A stretch of DNA of 9,296 nucleotides from an uncultured Pseudomonadota bacterium. Its GTDB lineage: Bacteria > Pseudomonadota > Gammaproteobacteria > Methylococcales > Methylomonadaceae. The notes under the pieces are model-generated. The model was not told the DNA's origin. It worked only from the letters and a program-made list of their open reading frames with translations, and made no database searches. This document shows positions 1-6,494 of the stretch, piece after piece; position 1 is the stretch's first letter, and every line of letters starts with the position of its first letter. The stretch is from NCBI GenBank assembly GCA_903902945.1, contig CAIUWU010000139.1:1-9296 (forward strand). The letters are read 5' to 3'. Both the position numbers and the translations under genes were made by a program.

Positions 1-779
1 AGAAAATGTGCCAGCCAGCCAGCTCCCACCGCGACTACGGTTTTGTTCAAAGGATTGGAGGGAGCATCACCGCCAGGCATCTGGGTGATTTCCGGACGAT
101 CCAGCCCCAAAAATATCCAGCTGAGTACGCCGATCAGACCTGCCAGCAACAGCAAGCCCAGTAGCGAAGCGGCTTGAGTGCTGCGTTGTTGCACCACGCC
201 TTCGGTGCGACATTTCAGGAATAAGGCACCGTGGAAACTGGTACCGATCAGCGTGACCACGCCGCACAGCAGGGCAAACGGGCTTAGCAAGCCCCAGAAG
301 CTGCCGTCATAAAACGGACGCAGATCCTGGTCGAGATGGAACGGCAAGCCCAGAATCAGGTTGCCGGCTAGTACGCCCAGCAGAACCGGTGGCAGTGTAC
401 CGCCCAGAAACAGACACCAGTCCCAGGTTTTACGCCAGGTAGGGTGGCTGAGTTTGCTGCGGTAGTCAAAGCCGGTCGGGCGGAAGAACAGCGAGAACAG
501 TACCAGCATCATTGCCAGATACAAGCCGGAAAATAGCGTGGCATAAACACTGGGCCAGATAGCGAAAATCGCTCCGCCCAGCAGAATTAGCCAGACCTGA
601 TTGCCTTCCCAAACTGCACCGACACTGTTGATAATAATGCGGCGTTCGACATCGGTTTTACCGACAAACGGTAATAAGGTGCTGACACCGAAGTCAAATC
701 CTTCGGTCAGCGCAAAGGCGATAGCTACTACTCCAATGAACAGCCACCAGATTAATCGCATGGTTTCGTAATCAAACAT
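1..779 (-). CDS. cydB: Cytochrome bd ubiquinol oxidase subunit II (CydB), 3' end outside window
   Basis: Subunit II of the bd-type quinol:O2 oxidoreductase, an inner-membrane protein that partners CydA. The window holds the first 259 codons of a protein usually near 380 residues. The translation follows E. coli CydB closely: an N-terminal FDYE, IWWLFIGV, TEGFDFGV (Asp29 kept), ERRIIINS, WEGNQVWLI, FFRPTGFDYRSK, and near the cut end SNPLNK. Two differences from E. coli are visible: residue 26 is Glu instead of Asp, and the PHWD of residues 55-58 is AVWE, so the His is lost and the acidic residue at 58 is Glu. Similar variants occur in other CydB families, so this is not a sign of inactivity. 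The ATG at 779-777 follows a GAGGAA ribosome site and lies 17 nt after the cydA stop, so the two are co-transcribed. Any cydX would lie beyond the window. Confidence 0.97.
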   Translation of the reverse strand, partial: MFDYETMRLIWWLFIGVVAIAFALTEGFDFGVSTLLPFVGKTDVERRIIINSVGAVWEGNQVWLILLGGAIFAIWPSVYATLFSGLYLAMMLVLFSLFFRPTGFDYRSKLSHPTWRKTWDWCLFLGGTLPPVLLGVLAGNLILGLPFHLDQDLRPFYDGSFWGLLSPFALLCGVVTLIGTSFHGALFLKCRTEGVVQQRSTQAASLLGLLLLAGLIGVLSWIFLGLDRPEITQMPGGDAPSNPLNKTVVAVGAGWLAHF

Positions 780-796
780 AAGAATTCCTCGTTGGC

Positions 797-2356
797 TTAA
801 GCGCTGGCAGGTTTTTCAAAGAAATAGCGGCCGGTATGTAGGCTGCTGGGGCCGAGACGGACATATTTGAGCATCAGATACATTTCGATGATCAGCAGTA
901 CGGTATAAAACAGCGCGAAGCCGCCGATACTGAACCACAGTTGTTCGCTGCTGATGCTGGAAACACTGAGGTTGGTTGGCAGAACGCCGGCAATGGTCCA
1001 GGGTTGACGACCGACTTCGGCAACGAACCAGCCGGTTTCGGCGGCAATCCAGGGCAGGGGAATACACCAGACGGCCATGCGCATCAGCCAGCGTTTTTGA
1101 TCGGCAACCCGGGTTGCGCAGTAGTAAAACGCCATCGCGAAAATGAACAGCATGGTAAAACCGCTGGCGACCATGACCCGGAAGGTCCAGAACAGAGGCG
1201 CGACTTTGGGAATGGTGTCGGTAGCAGCCTTATCAATCATCACCGCATCGGCATCAATGACTTGCGGCGTGTATTTTTTCAGCAGTAAACCATAACCCAG
1301 ATCGTCTTTATGGGCGTTGAAGCTGGCTTTGGTCGCTTCGGAACGGTCACCGCCGCGCAGTTTTTGCAGTTCGCCATAAGCGATCATGCCGCTTTTGATT
1401 TTTTCCACGCTTTGTTCGCGCAGGTCTTTAAGACCCATTACCGGCTCATCAATTGAGCGGGTGGCGATCAGGCCCAAGGCATAAGGGATCTTCAGTGCAT
1501 AATCGGTGCGCTGGTTTTCCTGATTTGGCAAGCCAAACACGGTAAAGCTGGCCGGTGCCGGTTCGGTTTCCCACTCGGCTTCGATGGCCGCCAGTTTGAT
1601 TTTTTGGGTTTCGCCGGAGGTATAACCGCTTTCATCACCGAGGACGATCACTGACAGAATCGATGCCAGGCCAAAGGCTGAGGCAATCGAGAACGAACGA
1701 CGGGCGAAGCCGATGTCACGTTTGTTGAGCAAATACCAAGAGCTGATACCCAATACAAACATTGAACCAGTGACATAACCTGCGGCAACGGTATGAACGA
1801 ATTTGACCTGGGCGACCGGGTTGAAAAACACATCGGCAAAGCTGGTCATTTCCATACGCAGGGTTTCAAAATTAAATTCGGAACCCACCGGATGTTGCAT
1901 CCAGCCGTTGGCGATCAGAATCCACAAAGCGGAGATATTGGTACCTATCGCGAGTAACCAGGTCACGCTTAAATGCTGGACCTTGCTCAGTTTGTCCCAG
2001 CCAAAAAAGAACAGGCCGACAAAGGTTGATTCAAGGAAAAACGCCATCCAGCCTTCGCTGGCCAGCAGCGGGCCGAAGATGTCGCCGACATAGTGCGAGT
2101 AATACGCCCAGTTGGTACCAAACTGGAATTCGAGGGTGATACCGGTGGTGACCCCCATGGCAAAGTTGATGGCAAACAGTTTGCCCCAGAATTTGGTCAT
2201 GTCTTTATAGACTTCACGGCCAGTCATGACATAGACCGATTCCATGATGCCGAGAAGAAAAGTCATGCCCAAAGTCAGTGGCACAAACAGGAAGTGGTAG
2301 AGCGCTGTGAGGCCAAATTGCATCCTCGACAGCATGACAATATCGTCACCGAACAT
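797..2356 (-). CDS. cydA: Cytochrome bd ubiquinol oxidase subunit I (CydA), long Q-loop type
   Basis: Catalytic subunit of the bd-type terminal oxidase, which oxidises quinol and reduces O2 to water at the inner membrane without pumping protons. The 519-residue product is colinear with E. coli CydA (522) with a +2 offset at the N-terminus. Visible equivalents of known ligands are His21 (haem b595), His188 and Met395 (haem b558). Glu101, Glu109 and Glu447 also match conserved functional acids. The quinol-binding Q-loop follows GDESGY and includes Lys254 and Glu259. It is full length, placing this in the long-Q-loop (L) subfamily rather than the short CIO type. The ATG at 2356 has AGGAG seven nt upstream and lies inside the 3' end of cydP. 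Known members of this family tolerate sulfide and cyanide better than haem-copper oxidases, which fits the neighbouring sulfur genes. Confidence 0.98.
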   Translation of the reverse strand: MFGDDIVMLSRMQFGLTALYHFLFVPLTLGMTFLLGIMESVYVMTGREVYKDMTKFWGKLFAINFAMGVTTGITLEFQFGTNWAYYSHYVGDIFGPLLASEGWMAFFLESTFVGLFFFGWDKLSKVQHLSVTWLLAIGTNISALWILIANGWMQHPVGSEFNFETLRMEMTSFADVFFNPVAQVKFVHTVAAGYVTGSMFVLGISSWYLLNKRDIGFARRSFSIASAFGLASILSVIVLGDESGYTSGETQKIKLAAIEAEWETEPAPASFTVFGLPNQENQRTDYALKIPYALGLIATRSIDEPVMGLKDLREQSVEKIKSGMIAYGELQKLRGGDRSEATKASFNAHKDDLGYGLLLKKYTPQVIDADAVMIDKAATDTIPKVAPLFWTFRVMVASGFTMLFIFAMAFYYCATRVADQKRWLMRMAVWCIPLPWIAAETGWFVAEVGRQPWTIAGVLPTNLSVSSISSEQLWFSIGGFALFYTVLLIIEMYLMLKYVRLGPSSLHTGRYFFEKPASA

Positions 2357-2561
2357 GGTTAAACTCCTGGGGTTGTGGGGAAGAGAGATGTGAGCCGGCC
2401 GCCGGTAAAGCCAGTCTTGCTGCCATGTCGGCAGGATGATCAGGCTTTTCCGGCCAGCGGAAGATCAGAAACCACAGGCCGGTCAACAGTACGATTTTGA
2501 ATAGCAGCGCAAAACTGATTTCCCAGCGTAAGCGGTTGGGTTTCGGTAATGAATTGGGCAT
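2346..2561 (-). CDS. cydP: Small cytochrome oxidase subunit, CydP-type
   Basis: A 71-residue single-pass membrane protein encoded immediately before cydA. The N-terminus carries a basic stretch (NRLRWE, residues 9-14), then one hydrophobic helix (about 15-34, ending LWFLIFRWP), then a polar, probably periplasmic tail. The pattern 'RLRxEI - helix - LWxLxFR - P - HPADMAARL' resembles proteins annotated as CydP, a putative small cytochrome oxidase subunit found upstream of cydAB in many proteobacteria. Its function is not well established, and a role in assembly or stability of the bd oxidase is inferred from position. The ATG lies 12 nt after the multicopper oxidase stop with a weak GGAA ribosome site. 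The TGA at 2348-2346 overlaps the cydA start by 11 nt in another frame, which suggests translational coupling. Family assignment rests on pattern recognition only. Confidence 0.75.
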   Translation of the reverse strand: MPNSLPKPNRLRWEISFALLFKIVLLTGLWFLIFRWPEKPDHPADMAARLALPAAGSHLSSPQPQEFNHVR

Positions 2562-2573
2562 ATGCGAGTTCCG

Positions 2574-4259
2574 TTATTCGACCAGAAACTCGCGCATCAT
2601 GCCCATATCTTCATGTTCCAGATTATGGCAGTGATACATGAATAAACCTTTAAAGTCCTGGAATGGCTTGATGATTTTGATTCGTTCGCCGGGCATGACC
2701 AGTACCGTGTCTTTAAAGCCATTATCAACGAAGCCATCTTTGACTGTGTTGTAGTCGTCACTGGGGTTTTCGTTACTGCGGCTCAGAATTTGGAAATACT
2801 GGCCATGCAAATGAATCGGGTGAGCCATGGACATCATCATGCCCATGCCGCCGCCCATCATGCCGTGACCGCCGCTGTGGCTATGGAAAATTTCCAATAA
2901 TTGCATGCTATTGAGCGGAATCCGCTCGAAGGCCTGGACATCGTTGTCGGCATAGCTGCGGCCATTGATCAGCATTGACATCGGACCTTCGGAAATTGCC
3001 AGTGGCACCGGCTGCTTGGGGTTGGCGACGTCATGCAGCGAGTAATGTGGATAGCGGCTCAGGGTTGCTGGCAGTTTGGGGCTGTCAGAAACCTGGCGGG
3101 TGACATTGATTGTCAGGATCGGATAGTCGCCGCCCATGCGGGTGTCATCGGCGCTGACGGTATTATTCATGTCATGGCCATGATGCATACCCATACCACC
3201 CATACGGCCCATGCCCATGCCATGACGGCCTTGGCCTCCACCGCCCATCATGCGTTCTGCCATGTGCGGCAGGGCACCGGTGAACGGACGGCTACGAAGT
3301 ACTAATTGACTACCCGGTTTGCGACCACTGAAATCAACCCATAGATCGAGACGTTCGGCGGGCGCCAACATTACATAGGGTTTGTGTACGGGCGTTTCCA
3401 ATAAACCGCCATCGGTACCGATTACGGTGAGCGGGGTATTGTCGTCCCAGGCCAGTTTGTAAATGCGTGCCGTTGAGCCGTTCATGACTCTGAAACGATA
3501 AGCACGGCTGGCGACATTCAGTTTGAAATCGGGGCGGCCATTGACCAGAATCCGGTCGCCATAAAAGCCGGTCATTTTGTCATGCATATGACCCAGATAG
3601 TGCAGCTGGTTATCGGCATCGAATTGTTTGTCCTGAATCACCAGCGGAATTTCGTATTCCCCGGAAGGCAGGTTAAGGTTGGTTTCCTCGGCATCATTGA
3701 CGATGATGGCGCCGGCCATCCCCATATAAAACTGGCGCGCTGTCTGATTGTGCGGATGCGGATGGTAAATGTTCATGCTGGCCCGGTTCAGCATTTCGAA
3801 TTCATAAACGAAACGTTCGCCTTTGTTGATTGCGTAATGCGGTGAGCCATCCATCTCGGCCGGAACGTGCAGGCCATGCCAGTGAGCGATGGTGGCTTCA
3901 TCGAGTTGATTGATCAGCGTGATGCGGATTTTCTGACCAGTCTGGAAGCGCATGATCGGACCTAGATAAGAGCCGGGAATGTCGGTTAGGCTGTTGGCTG
4001 GGCCTTTGATTAACTTGGCGGTATAACGCAGAACGCGGGTTGATTGGCCGGGCAGAATCGCCACCGTGGCCGGCTGGCTATACAGTTCGATTTCGACATC
4101 AGCGACAAAATTGGCTGAAGCCTTGCGAGCCGGAAAGGTTTTCATGCTGCTCATGCCTTCCATGGCCTGTAATGCTCTGGGCAAGCCTGCAAAAGCCAAT
4201 AATCCGATGCCGGCCTGACTTAAAAAACGGCGTCTGGATGGGTTGTTGAGTGGTTTCAT
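2574..4259 (-). CDS. Tat-exported multicopper oxidase with Met/His-rich loops
   Basis: A three-cupredoxin-domain multicopper oxidase of 561 residues, in the CueO/FtsP/CotA size range, that couples one-electron oxidations to reduction of O2 to water. The N-terminus has a twin-arginine signal (SRRRFLSQAG, residues 8-17, then a hydrophobic stretch to an AQA-like site near 30-32), so the mature enzyme is periplasmic. All four copper motifs are present: HWHG at 126-129, HPH at 166-168, HPIHLHG at 480-486, and HCHNLEHEDMGM with Cys544, His549 and axial Met554. Two Met/His/Gly-rich insertions stand out, at about 333-372 and 459-478. Comparable Met-rich segments in CueO bind Cu(I), so cuprous oxidase activity is a reasonable inference, but phenolics, bilirubin-like compounds or Mn(II) cannot be excluded. 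A strong AGGAGG ribosome site (4264-4269) precedes the ATG. It lies 18 nt after the PsiE-like gene and 12 nt before cydP, inside the operon. Confidence 0.93.
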   Translation of the reverse strand: MKPLNNPSRRRFLSQAGIGLLAFAGLPRALQAMEGMSSMKTFPARKASANFVADVEIELYSQPATVAILPGQSTRVLRYTAKLIKGPANSLTDIPGSYLGPIMRFQTGQKIRITLINQLDEATIAHWHGLHVPAEMDGSPHYAINKGERFVYEFEMLNRASMNIYHPHPHNQTARQFYMGMAGAIIVNDAEETNLNLPSGEYEIPLVIQDKQFDADNQLHYLGHMHDKMTGFYGDRILVNGRPDFKLNVASRAYRFRVMNGSTARIYKLAWDDNTPLTVIGTDGGLLETPVHKPYVMLAPAERLDLWVDFSGRKPGSQLVLRSRPFTGALPHMAERMMGGGGQGRHGMGMGRMGGMGMHHGHDMNNTVSADDTRMGGDYPILTINVTRQVSDSPKLPATLSRYPHYSLHDVANPKQPVPLAISEGPMSMLINGRSYADNDVQAFERIPLNSMQLLEIFHSHSGGHGMMGGGMGMMMSMAHPIHLHGQYFQILSRSNENPSDDYNTVKDGFVDNGFKDTVLVMPGERIKIIKPFQDFKGLFMYHCHNLEHEDMGMMREFLVE

Positions 4260-4277
4260 AAAGCCTCCTGTTCAGGG

Positions 4278-4673
4278 TTATTCGGCTGCCGGCTTGCGGA
4301 TTACCCGAGTTGAAATGGCCAGCAACAAGATTGCTATCGATACCCATAATATGCCATTGTCGGCCTGATGGTGGCTCTGGATGTCGGCAATCAACAAACG
4401 TGATAAAGCGGTGATGGCAATGTAAATCAGACAACGGACCGGCATGGTATTGGTCTTGAAGTAAATGCCTACCATGGCGCCTAGTTCTAGGTAGATAAAC
4501 AACAGTAAGATGTCGCTGATGCTGGCATGACGCTGACTGAACATATCGATGTAGGTAAATAGCGCAGACCAGACAATACTGGCGCCAATCACAAACAATG
4601 CCAGATAGTGAAAGGCTTCGAACAGCAGGCTGCCGATATCGTCAATCTGTTGTTTTATATGGGAATACTGCAT
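4278..4673 (-). CDS. PsiE-family inner-membrane protein
   Basis: A 131-residue integral membrane protein with about four hydrophobic segments (roughly 17-37, 52-72, 77-92, 106-123). The central block DILLLFIYLELGAMVGIYF followed by a TNTMPVRxLIYIAITALSRLL stretch (about residues 54-93) is the hallmark of the PsiE family. In E. coli PsiE is induced by phosphate starvation, but its biochemical role is unknown, and so is the role here. Length is close to E. coli PsiE (136). Its ATG lies only 4 nt after the TGA of the upstream TauE/SafE gene (TGAAACCATG) with no good ribosome site of its own. Translation is therefore probably coupled to that gene, and expression should follow the operon rather than a private phosphate promoter. 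No Pho-box-like repeat was recognised nearby. The family call is firm, but equivalence to E. coli PsiE is not claimed. Confidence 0.88.
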   Translation of the reverse strand: MQYSHIKQQIDDIGSLLFEAFHYLALFVIGASIVWSALFTYIDMFSQRHASISDILLLFIYLELGAMVGIYFKTNTMPVRCLIYIAITALSRLLIADIQSHHQADNGILWVSIAILLLAISTRVIRKPAAE

Positions 4674-4677
4674 GGTT

Positions 4678-5562
4678 TCAGTCCGGTCTGGAGGCTTTAA
4701 GGATGTGTCGTAATCGGCTGCTTAACTGCCATCCTAGCAATAATAGCGCCACTCCTGCTGCAATCAGCAGGTTGTCAACGCTGGTCAACAAGGTGTTGTG
4801 TAAAGATTGATAAAGCACATAACAGGCTAGCACCACGACCAATAGCGCAAAACTGCGTTTCAGAATTTTGGGCTGGACATAAGCCGACAGAATGGCGCCG
4901 ATAGCGCTGCCGACTATTGTTCCGCTGGCAACCTGCACGGCGAGCGGAATATCCAGGCTGATTTGCTGGCTGTAACCGGCAATACCGGCGATGGCATTCA
5001 GGATGATGATTAATAAGGATGTGCCAATCGCGCCTTGTATCGGTAGTCCGACCAGCAAAGATAGGGCCGGGACGATCACAAAGCCGCCCCCGACACCGAC
5101 CATGCCAGTAATGGCTCCGACGCTAAAGCCGGTGGTCAGCAGTTTAAATATCGGTAATTTGAGTGGGCAGAGGCTGGCTGGTAATTCTGTGGCTTCTGGA
5201 TTTGTATTCTGGCGCGGTGCTTTTAGCATGGTCAGGCCAATGAACAGACTGACTGCACCAAATAGCATCATCAGATCGGTGTTTGAGAAATGACTGCCCA
5301 AGCGGCCACCGCAAAAAGCACCGGACATGCCTGACAGGCCAAACCAGAAACCGCTTTTCCAGCATACCGCCGAGCGTATTGCATGCGGAATCAGCGCAAT
5401 GACGCTAGAACTGCCGATGACGACAAAGGCGGTCATGATGGCCAGTTTAGGATCAACGCCCAAGACATAAACCAGCATCGGGACGGTTAAAATCGAGCCG
5501 CCACCGCCGAGCAGGCCCAGCAGCAAGCCGATGATTAGTGAAAGGATGATGGTCAGCAGCAT
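4678..5562 (-). CDS. TauE/SafE-family permease next to persulfide dioxygenase (likely sulfite/sulfur anion export)
   Basis: A 294-residue polytopic membrane protein of the TauE/SafE (formerly DUF81) family. It shows the internal duplication of the family: a glycine-rich LLGGGGSILTVP block at about 17-28 and a second GMVGVGGGFVIVP block at about 153-165, each opening a multi-helix half. Family members move sulfite, sulfoacetate, taurine-related or other sulfur anions. Substrate cannot be read from the sequence, but sulfite export is the best guess because the preceding gene makes sulfite from persulfide. An in-frame TTG at 5595 would give 11 more residues. I prefer the ATG at 5562 because it gives a normal hydrophobic N-terminus and sits 8 nt after the upstream stop rather than overlapping it. 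The stop is 4 nt before the PsiE-like gene. Similar dioxygenase plus TauE/SafE pairs occur in BigR-regulated sulfide operons. Confidence 0.9.
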   Translation of the reverse strand: MLLTIILSLIIGLLLGLLGGGGSILTVPMLVYVLGVDPKLAIMTAFVVIGSSSVIALIPHAIRSAVCWKSGFWFGLSGMSGAFCGGRLGSHFSNTDLMMLFGAVSLFIGLTMLKAPRQNTNPEATELPASLCPLKLPIFKLLTTGFSVGAITGMVGVGGGFVIVPALSLLVGLPIQGAIGTSLLIIILNAIAGIAGYSQQISLDIPLAVQVASGTIVGSAIGAILSAYVQPKILKRSFALLVVVLACYVLYQSLHNTLLTSVDNLLIAAGVALLLLGWQLSSRLRHILKASRPD

Positions 5563-5570
5563 CGACGACT

Positions 5571-6266
5571 CTAATTGTGCGGCAGCAGGCCACAAGACTG
5601 ATTGGCCGGCAAAGCTTGGTCAATAAATTTGGGATAGGCGAGTTTCAGATCTTGCATGATAGCAATGAATTGATCACGGCTGATGCCATTGCCCAAACGG
5701 CTGTTTTTAGCTATTTCCTGCTTAATGGTCGAAACGGTGTTGCCCTGATAATCATGGCCGGGATAGACCAAGGTGTCGGGTGGTAAGGTAAACAGCTTTT
5801 GGGTGATGCTGTCATAAAGCTGGCCGGCATCGCCTTGTTGAAAGTCGGTGCGGCCGCTGCCACCTATTAATAAAGCGTCACCGGTAAAAACCCGATCTGA
5901 CATGACGTAGCTGACGCAGCCGTTGGTATGGCCCGGAGTGTGGCGGATTTCGAATTCAAGCTTACCCACCTGTAGCAATACGCCATCGGTCACCAGTATG
6001 TCGGCACACATGGCGCCGGCATCCCGATGCACAACGGCTTTGCTGCCCAGGCGCTGGCGCAGAATGCCGGCGCCAGTGATGTGGTCGGCATGGACATGGG
6101 TTTCAAAGGTATAGATCAGTCTGAGATCCAGCGCTTGCAGCAGATCGATATAGTGGTCGACTTCCGAGGCAACCGAATCGATCAGGCAGGCGCGACGGCT
6201 GCTTTCACAGCCAATCAGATAGCTGTAGGTTGAGGTTTCCGGGTCAAAAAGTTGTCTGAAAATCAT
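5571..6266 (-). CDS. ETHE1-like persulfide dioxygenase (MBL fold)
   Basis: A 231-residue metallo-beta-lactamase-fold protein of the ETHE1/Blh class. These non-haem iron enzymes oxidise glutathione persulfide with O2 to sulfite and glutathione, usually as the second step of sulfide oxidation after sulfide:quinone reductase. Diagnostic features are THVHADHITG (residues 56-65), TPGHTNGCVSYV (110-121), FTGDALLIGG (127-136), GRTDFQQG (138-145) and the C-terminal YPGHDYQGNTVST block. Expected iron ligands by analogy with human ETHE1 are His57, His113 and Asp130, all present. GRTDFQQG separates this class from glyoxalase II. The N-terminus (MIFRQLFDPETSTYSYL) fits the family, so the ATG at 6266 is probably right although no clear ribosome site precedes it. 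There is no rhodanese fusion and no quinone reductase in the window. First gene of the minus-strand operon; the stop is 8 nt before the permease start. Confidence 0.94.
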   Translation of the reverse strand: MIFRQLFDPETSTYSYLIGCESSRRACLIDSVASEVDHYIDLLQALDLRLIYTFETHVHADHITGAGILRQRLGSKAVVHRDAGAMCADILVTDGVLLQVGKLEFEIRHTPGHTNGCVSYVMSDRVFTGDALLIGGSGRTDFQQGDAGQLYDSITQKLFTLPPDTLVYPGHDYQGNTVSTIKQEIAKNSRLGNGISRDQFIAIMQDLKLAYPKFIDQALPANQSCGLLPHN

Positions 6267-6275
6267 AATGGAATC

Positions 6276-6289
6276 GTGATCTGTATCAA
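6276..6289 (-). promoter_or_regulatory. Candidate FNR/ANR-type box
   Basis: Read on the minus strand the site is TTGATACAGATCAC, a 9 of 10 match to the FNR/ANR consensus TTGAT-N4-ATCAA. Its centre lies about 16 nt upstream of the persulfide dioxygenase ATG. That is too close for classical activation at -41.5 of a promoter serving this start, so if functional it would sit near or past the transcription start and block it, or serve a start not considered here. One such match can occur by chance; the location in front of an operon with an oxygen-dependent dioxygenase and a bd oxidase makes it worth recording. Confidence 0.45.
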
Positions 6290-6310
6290 TATAAGCATTT
6301 ATTAATATTG
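6287..6310. promoter_or_regulatory. AT-rich imperfect dyad, possible ArsR/BigR-type operator
   Basis: A 24-bp imperfect inverted repeat with perfect outer half-sites CAATAT and ATATTG separated by 12 bp; 8 of 12 base pairs match overall. Long AT-rich dyads of this type are typical operators of ArsR/SmtB-family repressors, the family that includes the persulfide sensors BigR and SqrR controlling comparable dioxygenase operons. It lies 20-45 nt upstream of the dioxygenase ATG and shares three bases with the FNR-like box. No regulator gene is in the window, so the link to a particular protein is inference. Confidence 0.4.
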
Positions 6311-6335
6311 TTAGGCAAATTGGACCCCTTGTCCA
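6307..6335 (-). promoter_or_regulatory. Weak candidate sigma70 promoter for the minus-strand operon
   Basis: On the minus strand TGGACA (6335-6330) is followed after 17 nt by AACAAT (6312-6307), which match the -35 and -10 consensus at 5 and 4 of 6 positions. A start near 6300 would place the AT-rich dyad across the -10/start region and the FNR-like box just downstream of it. An alternative pairing is TTGCCT (6318-6313) with TATATT (6293-6288), with a poor 19-nt spacer. Neither is compelling. Confidence 0.25.
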
Positions 6336-6347
6336 GAACTTTAAAGT
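6321..6347. repeat. Two adjacent short palindromes in the divergent intergenic region
   Basis: TGGAC (6321-6325) and GTCCA (6331-6335) form a perfect 5-bp inverted repeat around a 5-nt spacer. Three bases later ACTTTAAAGT (6338-6347) is a perfect 10-bp palindrome. There is no T-tract, so neither is a terminator. They could be regulator half-sites for either divergent gene, or chance; no known consensus was recognised. Confidence 0.35.
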
Positions 6348-6494
6348 GATTCAGCCAATAAAGTTTTTGCCTGCCGAGAGCTTGCCGCTTGTCTGCTTAT
6401 CTTAAATGAGAATACAGATATGCCAATTTGTCATTAAAAATCCGATAAGTTCGCTGTTATGCTTTTAACAGATAAAAACATTTGGAATTTAGAT

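Noticed and set aside
941..2093. Long open frames on the plus strand inside cydA (941-1288 and 1803-2093).
   Set aside because: They lie antisense to a clearly conserved gene, lack ribosome sites and encode no recognisable domain; they are by-products of cydA codon use.
5563..5595. Upstream TTG start for the permease at 5595.
   Set aside because: It would overlap the dioxygenase by 25 nt and add a non-family N-terminus; the ATG at 5562 fits spacing and topology better.
6459..6494. Upstream ATG at 6459 for the second permease.
   Set aside because: No ribosome site precedes it and the 12 added residues are polar and unlike the family; it is kept only as an alternative.
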